Of a DNA stretch of 64,000 nt, positions 34,691 to 47,580 are shown piece after piece (within the stretch, counting starts at the first letter, position 1; every line of letters begins with the position of its first letter). Where the stretch lies: contig NC_082610.1 in the NCBI RefSeq assembly GCF_030936135.1, positions 18,486,428 through 18,550,427 on the forward strand. Reading direction: 5' to 3'. Below the pieces are notes generated by a model. It saw only the letters and a program-made list of their open reading frames with translations, searched no databases and was not told where the DNA came from. Both the position numbers and the translations under genes were made by a program. Source of the DNA: Gavia stellata (taxonomy: Eukaryota > Chordata > Aves > Gaviiformes > Gaviidae).

Positions 34691-37600
34691 CTGGGGACAC
34701 AAGCAAAATTAACAGGGTGGGGATTTCCTCTCCAGTAGTGCATGTGCTGCCGGTGGCCCCGGGCTCTAATGAGAGCAAACACAATTAAAAGAACACAATT
34801 AGAGCCCAGCATAAGGGTTTAGGGCTTGGCCACTTCGGCAATGAGGTGTGAAATGGAGCTGGAGGGAGCCACAGGCAGGGAGGGCTGTGCACCAGCCAGC
34901 CCCTTACCTACAAGCTTTTCATTTATACCATTGCAAGCCTGCCTTTGGAAAGGGGAGGGAGCAGGTGGGATGGATTAGGGAGTTTTCCCTTATTTTTGAG
35001 AATAGGAATCACCTGGCTGTAGGGGAAATAAACCAAGAGTGGTTTTGTGCTGGCTCCTCCCTGGCCAGGCAGCTGAGCTTGCCAAGGGTGTGCTCAGCCC
35101 CAGGCAAGCCCCACCATTAGCTAACTCCTTTTTTTGGCTATTTTTCCCCCTCTCGAAGTGCTGAGGAGCAAGAAGGTTTGCTCCTGGGCTTGCAGCCGGA
35201 CTGGTGCCCGTGTTGCAGGTGGCGGTGGTGCCGGTGGGCTGCAGTCACACCGGCTCAGAAACTGCATAAGCCCGACCCGTGCACACGACAACACTGACGC
35301 GGCTTAAGGGAAGGCTTCAAATTTAAAGCAGAATGTTTTTTCACTACTGCTCTCCCTATAGCAAGGCTCTTATTCTAGCGTGAACACTTCCTCGTAGCCA
35401 AAACTTCCTTCTTGCCTCCTTTCGGGTGAGGAGCAGCAGTGGGAGAGGTGCGCCAGGAGCCAGGCTGTGTGGCGAGCAGGTCTGTAGCCATCACGGTGCT
35501 GGCAGCAGCCGGCCCCAGTGCCGTGACCAAGGCTGGCAGGTATGTGCCTGTTTGCCTTGGCTGCCCCAGCTGCCTGCCCCGCATCTGAGCAGGTCCCTGC
35601 TCAAGCAGCCAACACCGCCTCGCTCTGCCTGCACTCTGCCTGCATTCTGCCCACCCCGCAGGGCCATGGCTCCTTGCACGGGGATCCTCCTGGGGTGAAA
35701 CCACCTCTGTGCTTCCCTCTGCTGAGTCTGCAAAGCCAGCGGGAGCCTTTAATTTTTCCAACAGTGGGCTTTGCTGCGTGTGGGCATAGGGCTGGAGGGA
35801 CATGGGAATTGCTGTCATCCCTGCAGCATCATCGCTGGGGCAATGAGGTGCAGGTTAAGTGACTTGCCCAGGGCCACCTGGGACGTCTGTGCCATTAGAC
35901 ACCCGAGCTCCGCTCATAGCCTCACCACCAGCAGTTTTAATGACCAATTTCTCCTGTTCCTACACGTGGAACTCGGTGGCCAGTGACATGCCTATGATAT
36001 TTAGGAGGCACCAGGCTGCGGCTTCAGGCTGTGGCGGTGGGTGGACGCGACAGTATAGGCAAGCAGGCACCCACCCAGCACAGAACTAGGTGTCTCAGCA
36101 TTTTTTCCCTGCCAGGCCCCCATGGACTGTGTCACGTTACTCTGACTTTGACCCTGGTTTAAAAAGAAAGCTCATCTCAGCCCTGTGGGGTGACCTGAAC
36201 CTCTGGTTTGGGGTTGATGGGGACAGCCCTGTTGCAGTCTGGGAGAGGCAGTGCAGCCTCCCTGCAGGGAACATCGAGCATCCTGCTCCTGGAAAAGGGG
36301 CTGGGGGAGCCCTGCTTCTCACTCCCACCCTGTGCTGACCAGGGTCCCGAAACCAGACTTACCGACAGGTCTGTTTCCCAGCCTCAGTGTCCCCTCCCCA
36401 CTCCACAGGGTCCAGGCCCAGCTGCCGCGTACGGCAGGGGCATGCTGCAGGGTGAGACGGGACCCCGCTGGGTGCGGAGCCAGGGGTGTAGCAGGAACAG
36501 TGGCTGCACGGCACGGCCGAAACAGGAAAGTCTGCTTTGCCGACCCAGGAACCGGCTGGCCCCAGCAGCTCCGTCGGCCCCACCTCACTGCTGACCCAAG
36601 CGGCGATCACGCAGGTGAAAAGCCAGCGGGGAACTCCCTGCCAGACCAGGAAGCAAAACCTGCCCTCCTGCCTGCGACAAGCTGGTGGGCATCGCCGCCT
36701 GGCTCTGTGCCCCAGGAATTTCGCTTCTCCAAGTTATCCCTGCAGCGATGCTGGGCTGGACCACGAGGCTGCAGGCACTTAGCGCAAGGGGACGGATGCT
36801 TGCAAGGGGATGGGTGCATGGCTGCATCCATCCCTGGTGAGCTCTGCATTTGGGGAGCCCAGCTCGTTGGCCCACAGGGGCACAGGGTGGTTTAATGCAC
36901 CATGCGACGGCCTGAGAAACGCATGCAGCAGCAGAGATGAACGGGGATGCTCCACTCCAGCGCAGCAAGGAGAACAGACGGGATGAGGGGATACTGTTGG
37001 GGGCAGTACGCTTGGTTTCCTCCATCCCCCAGCACCAATGGGAGCAGCACCAGGCACACAGCCAGGTGCAATTTCACTGGCATCCCTGTCGCATTAAATT
37101 TATGCTTGCATGCTTCTTCCCTTGCTGCCAATTCAGCAAACTCAGCCCAAAATCTGCCTTGTCACCACGGAAATGTGGGGCGGTGCTGGAAGCAGGGAGC
37201 GGTACCGCGGTGCCCGATGGCTGACGCGGACATGGGGGAAGAGGCCCCGGAAACCAGACCCGTCCCAGCTCTCCCCAGCCACCCTGGCTCACCGGTCCTG
37301 CCAGATTTTCACATGGCCACCAAAGCGTTGCCACACCGGGTGCCTGGCCATGGGAGAGGTGCTGGGGCTGCCCCTCGGCCACCTGAAACACGGCCCCACT
37401 CGCAAGCACCCTGCACATCTGCTGCTCAGAGAGGTATCGTCTCCAGGAGCAGATGCTGCTCTGGAATGATGCAGGAACGATGCTGCAGCAAACCTCTCCA
37501 GGGGGGAAACATAGGTGCCAAAACACTTTTTGGTCTAAACTGGCAGTCCCAGAGGATGCATGGGAGAAATGCATAAAGGGGGCAGGGGTAAAAGGGAACA

Positions 37601-38520
37601 TGCCCAAAAAAAACAGTCACGGAAAGAGGGTTTGCATATGCACGCTAAAAGCTGAGCATATCAGTAGCCTTTTCAACAGGTTGTTTGCTAAAGAGAAGCA
37701 CCTCGGTGAAGCCAAGCTGCGCAGGACCCGGGTTGCAGCCCACGCTTTAGGAGGAGATTTGGTGACGCTGGTGATAAGCTGGTGCCAGGCAGGGGGACGG
37801 CTGCTTGGCCTTAATGGTCTCCTTCGGCAGGAGCCGGGCTGGGGATGCTGCTGCTCTGGGTCATCTTCCAGCAGCGGGGCAGGGATGTGCCCCGGCTGGG
37901 CAAGGGAAAAGCTGTAGGATGGCAGCCGCTCCTCTGTGTCAGCCTCCCCCCACACCCCCGAAATCTCACTCTTGGGCAGAAAGGGGGTGTTGAAATACCC
38001 CGGCAGCATGAGCCTCGCAGGGCTGGGTGCCGCACAGCCCACCTGTGGAAAAGCAAGAGCCCAGCCCAAAAATCACCCCTGCTCAGGGCAGTGTGTAAGA
38101 GGCAGCTTTCAGAAAATAAGGGGAAAGGGACCCAAAAACATCACAGTAAAATTGCAAAAGTGATTAGCCACAACCATTGTGTATTCAAGGGCTGGGAAAT
38201 GGGAGGTCTGGAGGCACGCTATAAATACCCCAGCTACAGAAATAGACATCACTGCAGTGCTTGTGGGCAGCGAGCAGCGGTGGCACAACTCCGAGGGAGC
38301 CCGAAAAGCAGGACCAGGGCTGAGCCCCTTCCGCAGAGCGCAGCCATGGCCGAGGCCAGGCCTGGGCGGCCGTGAGCCGCCTGTGCGGCGCCGGCTGGGA
38401 AATGCAGTCTGGCCCAAGCATGACGCCAACCCACCCAGCTGCCTACAAATCCCAGCACGCCGGGGAGCGGAGCTGCACCCCAGCCTGGCTCCCGCCTGCT
38501 TCCTGCCAGCGCGGGGAGGG
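34691..38520. other. Spacer between SYT8 and the nucleotidase gene
   Basis: 3.8 kb with no recognised gene. It holds a MIR-like fragment at 35838-35895 and, near 38250-38500, a CpG-rich patch that may be a shared promoter region for SYT8 (minus) and the nucleotidase gene (plus). Small minus-strand frames starting with hydrophobic, signal-like residues (37078-36892 and 38347-38249) have no matching downstream exon that I can see. Confidence 0.5.
35838..35895 (+). repeat. MIR-type SINE core fragment
   Basis: The segment 'caatgaggtgcaggttaag' followed by 'tgacttgcccagggccac' closely follows the MIR/CORE-SINE core (gagg..agaggttaagtgacttgcccaaggtcac). It is a short, ancient, truncated copy. Confidence 0.55.
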
Positions 38521-38525
38521 GGAAA

Positions 38526-38531
38526 TATAAA
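38526..38531 (+). promoter_or_regulatory. TATA box of the putative NT5C1A-like promoter
   Basis: TATAAA in the context GGAAATATAAACGG follows a CpG-rich stretch. It lies about 30 bases before a short segment that ends in a strong donor (GCG followed by GTGAGTTTG at 38602). This is the best-looking plus-strand promoter upstream of the nucleotidase coding exons. The link to that gene is inference. Confidence 0.42.
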
Positions 38532-38556
38532 CGGCAGCATCTTGGGCAAAGTTTAG

Positions 38557-38601
38557 ATGCTGCCACTGGACAGGCTGCACCAGGGAGCAGAGGCGCTTGC
38601 G
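38557..38601 (+). other. Putative non-coding exon 1 of the nucleotidase gene
   Basis: The start is estimated from the TATA box and the end from the donor GTGAGT at 38602-38607. The next acceptor that fits is CTCTTTGAG at 40361-40369, which opens the exon carrying the ATG at 40384. No coding potential in the segment is required. Confidence 0.33.
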
Positions 38602-38768
38602 GTGAGTTTGGGCTTTTCTCTCTAGCAAAATCCTGGCTGCGTGCGGTGGGGTGATAGCTGCTCTGTGCTACGTGGCTGTAGGATGAGCTGCGGGGACCAG
38701 GCAGCATCCGCCTGAAACGCTTTCCTGCATGTCTGGTATTGTGTGCATGGGGGGTGCTCGCAGCGGAG

Positions 38769-38794
38769 GTGTGTGCGTGTGTGTGTATATATAT
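38769..38794 (+). repeat. (TG)n/(TA)n microsatellite
   Basis: An alternating GT run with one GC interruption passes directly into TATATATAT. It is a short simple repeat likely to vary in length between individuals. Confidence 0.8.
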
Positions 38795-40383
38795 CTGTAT
38801 GTAAACCACACTGCAGTTATTAGGGGCTGGTAGATGGAAAGGAGAAGTCAGGGTCGGTTTGCAGCACTTGGAAGGACAGAGCAGAAATCAGAGGTGTTAT
38901 CCTCCCTCTGGGAAGGACTGCTCAGCTCCGTTGACCTCCTCTCGTTTCATTTTCAGAAAAGTGCTCGGCTGAAATTCGGTCAGAGGAAAGCTTCTCGCTG
39001 CACAGCAGACAAGGGCTGGTGGTTGCCACCCTCTGCCCTGCTCTGTGGGAGGAAACCCCTTCCCAGCAGGGGTTATGGGGGGAAGAAGCAGAGGGATGCT
39101 CAGCATCTCCTGGTTTTCCAGGCACGCCCTGGCTGGGGGAGCAGCCCTGCCAGCTGGGCTTTCCACCCCGGGGGCAGTCGGGGAGTACGCATGCAAACAT
39201 TGAACCCCCATGGCAAGGCTCCGGCTCTTGGGGCTGGCATCGGCTGAGTGCATTTCCTACCAGCCCAGGCAACACTTTGCACAGCCCCTGAATAATAAAA
39301 ATGAATTCAAGAAAATGGGGCAAAAGAAAGGTCTCCCTGGAGACACTGACTTCCCCTTTACACTGCATGCTGGCTTTGGTCTATGCTTGCACAGCCCCCC
39401 AACCCAGTAATCAGGTAGGGCATGAACTGGTAAATTAAATTTTAAGCCCCCTGCCATTCCCAGCACATCTGTACAGAGAGATCATTGCTGCCTCTGCTCT
39501 CCAGAGAAACCCCACAGCATACTTGTAGGAGCTGCTGGGTGGAAACAACCCCCATGGGATGCCCCTCGGTGGGAATGGGAACAGTTCCCATCCCACACGC
39601 TGAATCCTAGAAGTCCACTTCTAACACTGACCAGCACATAGAAATGAAGTGTACAGCGTGGCAGTTACAGAAACCACAGGACCTGGATGTACAAAAATAA
39701 ATGTGATTTCTTATTCAGCTGCTAGGCACAGGCAGACCATGTAACCCCTCATGACTTCCATCTGCCAGCCCTGGGTTAGCACAGCCCGCACAGAGACCTT
39801 TAGTGTAGGAGCTGGCTCAGAGGGCTGCGGAGGAGCAGACCAGCCCCATCAGCAGGATCCCATCCTGCACCCAAGCCCTCACCACACATCTCTACTTACT
39901 CAGGCCTTTTGCAGCTGCAAATGAGCGGCTCACACAGTGAAGTTGCTTATTTGTGGATACAAATTCACCATTCAGACAAAAAAAGTAGCAAGAAAGGCAA
40001 TAAGGATGTGAACTAGAAGCCTACCCATAAGATTGACCTATTTTGGCTTTTTAGCTCTAATCAATCTGCGAGCCTTGTTACGGTGCGTAAAGACAGACTT
40101 ATTTTGCTGGGAAGAGCTTCACAACCGCTTTGAGCAGTTCCCCCTGGAGAAAAATACTCTTTGGAGAGGAAAAAAAAAAGTGGTGATCTGTGATTAAAAG
40201 CCACTTCATATTTAATTGCAACTATCAGGCCAGGCTTTCTCAGAGCAGAACTGTTGTCAGCAGAAGCAGGTTCACTTGGGCTGGGATGTCCCCTTTCTTT
40301 CCCACTCTTCCCCCTCTCTAGATTGGCTGTATTATAATGCACTGTTTAATTGTATATTTTCTCTTTGAGGCTGAAAGTTGAAG

Positions 40384-43300
40384 ATGGCAGAGCCTGAAAG
40401 CACAGTCATAAACACCGATGTGAAACAGGTAAAAGGTTGTTCGTTACAAAACATGCATCCTGTATGTCTAAAGCAAATTTTGAAATGCCACCGCAGGAGA
40501 GGACATACCACAACCCAGAGTGGTGGTGGCTTGAATTGTTTGTGCCTAGGTTTCAGCAGAAGTGGCCTGGCACAGGACTGCTGGGCACCTGGTCCCAGTG
40601 AGATCTGTGTGATTTCCACATGGGAAGAGGTTGCAGGACTGAACCCCCAGTTACATGGATAGGATGGGTGCATTTGTTCACACTTAGATTTTGGAGCAGC
40701 CATGGAAAAAACAGCAGCTTCTGTACATCTATAGAGACTTTATTAGACTCTCCAGAACAGACATAAACAAAAGGGTAAAACCACCAGTACAAGCAGAGAA
40801 ACCCAGCAGTGCCCAGCTCAGCACAAACAGGCGACTATGGCTGTGTTGTGCCCACAAACACCAAAAATTATGAAGCAATCCCCGCTGGTGTGAGCTGTCC
40901 TCAGAGCACATGGCACTTACCGGACAGGTTAGGGTTTCACAACTGCCTGCCCCATCCTTGGTGGCCTGAAGATGAAGATTGGGCTTGGTACCTCTTCTCC
41001 AAAGGCCCTCTGGCATCAGGAACCATGACGCATGGGTGATGCCTCCAACACCCAACACCACCACCCTGGCTGGTGGAGCCCTGGGTCCCCCTGCTCGCTC
41101 CACCTCCTCAAGTTCCTTCTTTGCTGTCCCCCAACCCCTCTTTCCTCCCTGTCCTCCAGAAAGACCCCAGTGAGGCACTTGTCATTGCGGTGACCACCAG
41201 AGCTATCTTCAACCTGGAGGAGGAGCACAAGCTCTACCTGGAGAAGGGCAAGGAGGAGTACACAAGGCACCAGCAGGCCAACCAGGACAAGCCCCTGCCA
41301 CCGGGCACGGCCTTTGCCTTCATCCAGGTGAGCCCCACGCCTGGCCAGAGGCACAAGCAGACACTCATAGGATGGGGTGAAAGCTCAGCTTTCCCAGCTT
41401 TAGGTCTCAACTCCCATCATGGGGTGCAAATATGCCTGGCCTGGCCTCTTGCAGGGCATTGAGACCTGTGCTCCTCACCAGTCCCACATGTCTACCTCCC
41501 TGCTGGTGGGGTATCCTGCTCCCTGCCCTCCTAGCAATGTCTTTTGCAGGATGGTTGCTCTGTCTGGCTCTCCACAACACACTAGCCTTGCCATAGCTGA
41601 CAGATGCAGCACAAACCACTAACCTTAACCGCAAAAGAGCCCCGGCAAAGCCATTGCAGTCACACCCCTCCAAGAGAGTCTCATCTCCTTGCAGGCAGCA
41701 CAGTATGTGAACAAGAAGATCCTGGAGAGCAACCCGGCAGAGAAGGACCTCTTTGACATCCTGGTGCTCTCCAACAACAGCCCAGAGAGCGGCGTGCGCA
41801 TCGTCAAGAGCGCCAAGCACTACGGTAAGGGGTACCCCATCCCCGGGGATGTCTGCTTCCCCCTGGGAGGCTGAGAAGCAGATAAGGCATCACAGTGGAG
41901 CATCAGTGGCAAATACAGAGCCAGGGGACACAAGGGGAAAGGGTTATTTTGGAAACAAGCCCAATTCCTGCCAGCCCCATGCAGCTTGCCCAGGGTGCCG
42001 GAGCACACCCAGGCTACAGGCTCCTTGGCAGAGCCCAGCTCCCTTCGGCCGTATCCTTTGCACCAGGGGGTCTGGCAGCATTTCACACAGCCTGGGCATC
42101 CTCAGGCAGCTACTAAAGAAACAGAGCTCTTAAGAAAAACTAAATCCCACAGTGATGTCAGGAAGGCTCATTTAAGAGAGGGATGAAGGGAATATTTGAC
42201 TGCACTCTGCAGCTTTGTAGGACAACGGGGCAAGAAGATGCAGCAAGAATAGGGGCAGGGTCCCCACACAGCACTGGGAAATTAATTGCCCTGAGCTCTG
42301 CAGCAAAGCACGCCGAGACCCTGGGAGGGGAGGGGGGGCTGTGAGGAAGATGTTGGCCCATAACAGACTTTGCTCACATCCCCTGACCTGAAGGCCTGGA
42401 GATCTCCAAGTTCTGCTTTGTCAGCGATGAGGACTCCACGCAGTACCTGAAGTCCCACGGGGTCAAACTCTTCCTCTCGGCTGACAGGACAGATGTCTGC
42501 AATGCCCTCCGGAGAGGTGTGTTCTCCCCTCCGTCCCACGTCCCCAAACCCACCACACTTTCCCCAAGCAGCCCAGAACCAAGAGGCAATGCCAGAGCCC
42601 GTACTCTCACAAGGGTAAGGGGGTGAATGGCATGTTGATTACCAGTATGGTGCTGAACAGTTCAGTCTCCTCTTCTGTCCTCACCAGTGGCCTGCAAACA
42701 CACCAGGGTTTCTCAGATGCCTTCACAAGTCGCCAAGTGCTTTATGCATAATTCTGGCCGTAGCTCTGCCATGGGCTGGTCACTCCCTGCCTGACATTGA
42801 AGCCTTTCTAACCAAGGATGCTGCCCGTTGCTGCTCCCTGGATCAATGAGAGTGCCTCAGCAATTCCAAGGGCTTTCTGAGGATGCTATAGAAATTTGCT
42901 TTCTTGGTGCATGCAGAGTTACCATGCTTTCCGTGATAGATGTAAGCACATGCTTGACCTGGATCGGAGGGAGTGCAGTCTTTCCAACAGCTCTAATGGG
43001 GTTAATCACCTCCTTATTAATTTGCTTGGGTATGAGCCCATCAGCTGGCCAAGGTCCTTCAAGGTCAGGAGCAAGCCATCTGCAGCCTGGGCTTTCCTTC
43101 GCTACACAGCACATTCCTGGAGCCTCCTTGAAGAGTATCATTGCTCTGACAAGTGTCCCTCATCCGGGGGCCTCAGTCCATGGATGAAGGTGGGCAGGGA
43201 GCAGCCTGGAGGAAGAGACCTGTAATTAAGCCAATTACCCCAATCAAGTGGAGGTGCCAGTCCCTGTTAGTCACAGCAGAGTGCTAAATCTGGGCATTAA

Positions 43301-44638
43301 AGCCAGGCTTGGCAGGGTGAGGAAGCACCAGGAGGAGGGCTGCTCATGCCTACACAGCCACCCGTCATCTCTTAGCAGACCAAGTATCTCTCCAGACACC
43401 AGTCTCTGGGCAGCAGGGCTTTCTTGTCCATCCCCATGGGTAGATAACACAGCCCTAGAAAGCCTGGGCTGACCCCCCAGAAAGACCCCTGCCTTGGAGA
43501 CCCCAACATTTGCGGTGTGGGATGGGGCCGCGGCAGATGTGCGGGGGGGGCGAGCTGGCCATGCACGAGCTGCCCCCAGGATGGGGGTGTGCCTCCTGAG
43601 CCCCACCTTGCTCTGTCTCGCAGGGGTCTCGGCAGCGCTTATCTTCCAGCAAGAGGTGCAGGCCCCCAGCACCCCGCTCCGCGTGGTGTTCGATGGGGAT
43701 GCCGTGCTCTTCTCCAACGAGACGGACCAGGTCTTCCAGAGGAAGGGGCTGGAGGGGGCAGTGCAGTACGAGCGGGCAATGGAGGCCGTGCCCATGGGAG
43801 AGGTGAGCAAGGCACCCCACTTCAATGGGCATCCCCAGGCTCTACACCCATCTCTCCCACTAGGGCTTTGCCACGAGTAGCTGAAAAAGCACAAATCCTT
43901 ACAGGTTCCCTTTGTATCCACCACTCTGTCCCAGGTGTGGGCCTGATCTGGAGTCCTACTGGGGACGGACCTGGCCCAATGTTTCCTATAAGTGAGCATC
44001 AGCTCCAGGGTTGTGGTTACCTCCACTTCACCTTTTGTAGGCTGGTACCTCTTGCTGTGCAAGTCCCTGCAGGACTCAGATCCAGAGGCACTGCTCACTG
44101 GGATGTACCTTCCTGGTCACTTTGGGATTTGTATGAGCACCACAATGCTCACCGTCCTCCCAAGCACCCCAGTGCACAGCACTGGTCCCAGCACTGCCCA
44201 ATCCTGCACCCCAGAGGCATCCTTATTCTCTGCAGAGCCCTGAGAGACCCTGGAAGAGGAACAAGTGGTTTGTACAAGCAGAGTAGATGTCTCCTTATTT
44301 CCCCCCCACTCCCAATTATCTTCCTGTGCTTCCAGGGTCCCCTGAAGGCTTTTGCCATGCACCTTGGGAAGATCCGCAAGAAGTTCAGCCCAGAACAATC
44401 CCCCATCCGCACCTACCTGGTGACCGCCCGCAGTGGCCGGGACATGGGCATCCGAGCCATCAAGACGCTCCGGGAGTGGGGTCTGGCCATCGACGAGGCT
44501 TTCTTCATGGATGGGGCTCCCAAGGGGCCCATCCTCGCCCAGATCCAGCCCCACATTTTCTTTGACGATGGCCTTCATAACATCCAGGGTGCTCGAGATG
44601 TGGGCGTACCCTCTGCCTGGGTCCCTTCCTGCTGCTGA
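40384..44638 (+). CDS. NT5C1A-like: Cytosolic 5'-nucleotidase IA-like protein (complete CDS, 6 coding exons)
   Basis: Cytosolic 5'-nucleotidase I enzymes hydrolyse AMP to adenosine in the cytosol and belong to the HAD-type nucleotidases. Exons: 40384-40428, 41160-41327, 41695-41824, 42394-42516, 43624-43802, 44336-44638. All have GT/AG borders, phases fit, and they total 948 nt, 315 aa. Residues 16-71 (EALVIAVTTRAIFNLEEEH) match the NT5C1A N-terminal domain. HAD motif I is FDGDAVLFS at 178-186 (D179 and D181). Motif II is TARS at 245-248, the APKGP Lys is K278, and FFDD is 290-293 (D292 and D293). All key residues are present, so it should be active. It is shorter than human NT5C1A because the Pro-rich N-terminus and the C-terminal tail are reduced. 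Start: the only ATG of the 59-base exon, which follows the acceptor CTCTTTGAG. It sits head-to-head with SYT8 and is not known to me at this locus in human. Confidence 0.9.
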
Positions 44639-46042
44639 TGGGCTGCAGGCCAGCAGTCCTCCCTCCCGGCAGCACGGGGGACTGGGCCACTTGAAGGCAA
44701 ACCTTCTGGTGGAAAAGGAAGGGTTTCCTAACCCACAGCAAGAAAACCTCAGGGAAATGGGGCAAGAGCATTGCATGAAAGCACAGACTACCAGGCAAGA
44801 CTTGGTACTTATTTCTGCTCCTGATATGAGGTCATTTAGGTCTTACAACAAAGCCAAAAGATGAAACTGCTCCAGGAAGGAAGGACACCCTTACTGTGAC
44901 ACTAAGACCACCACCTACCTGCCCTGTAGGAGCTGGAGACTTTTCTCTTCTGCAAAGAAACAAATGAAGCTATTACCCCACACAGGAGCTAAAGGAAGCA
45001 TGAAACCAAGCACTAAAAGGGCTAACTTTAGCTACACTCAGTCTCCAAGATTTACTCCCAGGACCGCTGCCCAAAGGAAGCCCTCAAGACCCTGCCTCAC
45101 CAGACACACTCAGCTTGATTTCCTGGGGAGGCTGATGTGTTAGCCAGTCCTTCAAGCAGCTCCAGCCAAACTCAGCAGAGGGAGAAAGACTTCAAAGCCA
45201 TAAAGGACCTACAAGCTTTTTAGAAACAGGTGATCAGGTTGAAGAAAGCAAGCCCCAGCTGTGCCCCTATACAGAAGAGAGTATAGCACAAGTCACCTTT
45301 CCTTAGGCATGCAGGCTGCTCACAGGGTGCCATTAGGAGACCCAAACCTGTAGGACACTGAAGCTGCAGGACATAAGCCAGGGACAAGACTGCAACCCAG
45401 GTCTGAGGTCTATGCAGGAGGCAGAGCTGCCACATAGCTCTGATGTCCCTCCAGGAGAGGGCACTGGAGATGGCCTGCCTACAGCACAAGCCACGCAGGG
45501 GCTAGGGCTGCAGACCAGCACCCCATGGACTAGGGCAGGATTGGGTGCCCAGGCCTGAGCTTAAATGAGTCCGCAGGGCTGTGGGCGGAGGGCATGGGTG
45601 GGGGGTCCCAGGTGCAGCTGCTTGGCTCAGACGGGGTTGGTGGGTGCGCTCAGGACCCTGCCCGGCACCGAGCCACCCCCCATGCAGGGATGCCTCTCCT
45701 CCAGCAATTTGGACTCTGCTTCTAATTTTCCTGGGGAGCAAGCAGCCCCCCAAGGTTCATTTGCAGGTTTCCTTCCCCAGGGCTGGATGCGAGCAGTTGC
45801 CACTAGAGGCCACTGTGCTGCCTGGGGACACGGCACCCCAAATTTCTGGGAGCTCCCCAGAACCACCTTGTAAGAAAATACAAACTGGCTGTGCAGGGCA
45901 GTGCCTGCTGGGTGGCAGCAGGATTATGGACCGAGGAGATAAAGATGACTGTGGCTTAGTTTTTTTAATCTTAGCGTAATCAGACAGTAATTTTTTTTCA
46001 AAGGCTTCACAAGTGTCACTCGCACCAATGCTTTCTTCCCCC
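44639..46042 (+). other. 3' flank / possible long 3' UTR of the nucleotidase gene
   Basis: 1.4 kb with no recognisable coding exon. No AATAAA is seen closer to the stop than 46043, so this could be a long 3' UTR, or the true poly(A) signal may be a variant. Confidence 0.3.
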
Positions 46043-46056
46043 AATAAATAAATAAA
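46043..46056 (+). terminator. Cluster of three overlapping AATAAA poly(A) signals
   Basis: AATAAATAAATAAA gives AATAAA at 46043, 46047 and 46051, followed within 30 bases by a GTGTGAGCG...TTGT downstream-element-like stretch. It is the first plus-strand AATAAA after the nucleotidase stop. Its use by that gene is inferred. Confidence 0.4.
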
Positions 46057-47540
46057 AGAGCATCCCCGTGTGAGCGCTTGTCCCTCATGCCCACGTTCAG
46101 CAGTGTGGGAGGAGGGCTGGGATAACTCAGTGCTCCTTTACAGACATTCAGTTCTTTTATCCGGTCTTATACGCGTGCATCAAGATGGGTTAAACACACA
46201 AGAAACCTTCAGTGGATTAGGCCCCTGAACATCTTCTTGCATTTGTGTCCCCAAACCCACTCCCCTCCCCGCTACCCGGGCTTGGGGGCTCTGCATAGCT
46301 CACCCTAGCAAGGGGAGCTGCTGGCTCCGCCGTGCCACCGGCACAGGTCCTGTCCCTGCCACCGTGGCCACCATGTGGGTCCAAACTTGGTGCTGCCAGG
46401 GCAGGGCAGGGCAGGTGTGCCCATGGGCAGGGCTTTGGTAGGAAGTCACCTCCAAAGACGCGAAGCCCAGCAGGGTTTTGGCACTAGCAGTCTGGCCCGT
46501 GGCCCTTTTGCTCAGTCCAGATGCTGAAATTAGATGTCTCCAGGTAGCAACATCAACAACATCAGCTAGTCATCATTCACTAATAACACTAAACACCCAT
46601 CAGATGCAGTCGCTGAGCAAACATTAATTACAGGATGCTCAAAACATGCCCGGTGAGCAGGTACAGAAGTTCGTCCCATTGTTACGCAGGTCAGATACCA
46701 CAGGGCTTGGTGCGGGCATCCAAGCACCCATCTCCAGCCCCACTCACCGTGCACAGCCGGCTGCTTCGGTGGCAGGTGGCGGAGGGGACATGGACCTGGC
46801 GGTGGCGGTGATGGTGGTGGTCCCGGACACCCTCCGCCGCTCCGACCCATCGCCTTTGCCGGCAGGAGCTTGGTCAATGCCATGGGCGAGGGGGAATTAG
46901 CTGAGTCAAGGGTGGTGGGGACAGGCCCACGTGAGCCTTCGCAGGGCACGAGCTGCTGAGGCAGGGGGAAGGCGCCGCGTGCCTTCCTCTAGCACTGTCA
47001 GCACGGCAGGGGATGACAAGGCGAAATGTGCCCAAAATGGGGAAAAAAGGAAGGAAGCTCAGGGTTTGTGGGGTTGCGTCATATGGGGCGAAGTACAGCT
47101 GCTTCAGGCCGTGGCTCAAAGGTGTATCATCAAAACTGCCCTTTATTGCCCCGCTCCAAAGATGGAGCATCAAAAACACCCTCCGGCAAGGACTGCTGCA
47201 GCTTCAACCCCTGCTGTAAGGGCAAACTTCTTGTTTCTGTCTTAGAGGCATCCGTAATAAGTTCATTAATGCTGGGGATGTTCCTCAGGTCTTGGCTTTC
47301 TGAGGCATTTTAATCTCCCTCCTTCAAGGGGTTTCTGGTGCCCAGGGGTCTCCGGCTGCTGCTACAGCCCAAAGGAGGTTTAGCTGCTGGGGCTGGTTGC
47401 GGGATGCTTCTCTAATATCCATCCCAGGTTTTGGGGCCAGGGCAAGGCAGGAGTAGGTCACACCTCCATGCCACCCACAGGGACAGGCTCCCTTTAAGCC
47501 CTGCTGGGTTTCACACCTTTCCACTCTGGGAAAAGAAATG

Positions 47541-47580
47541 AAGGGGTGCAAAGGGGTGCAAAGAGGTGCAAAGGGGGCTC
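47541..47580 (+). repeat. 10-bp tandem repeat, four units
   Basis: Units read aaggggtgca, aaggggtgca, aagaggtgca, aagggggctc. The first two are identical, the third has one change and the fourth is diverged. Confidence 0.85.

Noticed and set aside
36892-37131. Minus-strand small frame with a signal-peptide-like start (MPVKLHLAVCLVLLPLVLG)
   Set aside because: No cysteine pattern, downstream exon or homologue recognised; hydrophobic starts of this length arise by chance.
38249-38347. 32-codon minus-strand frame MAALCGRGSALVLLFGL...
   Set aside because: Good start context only because CCATGG is palindromic; short, and the stop follows at once.
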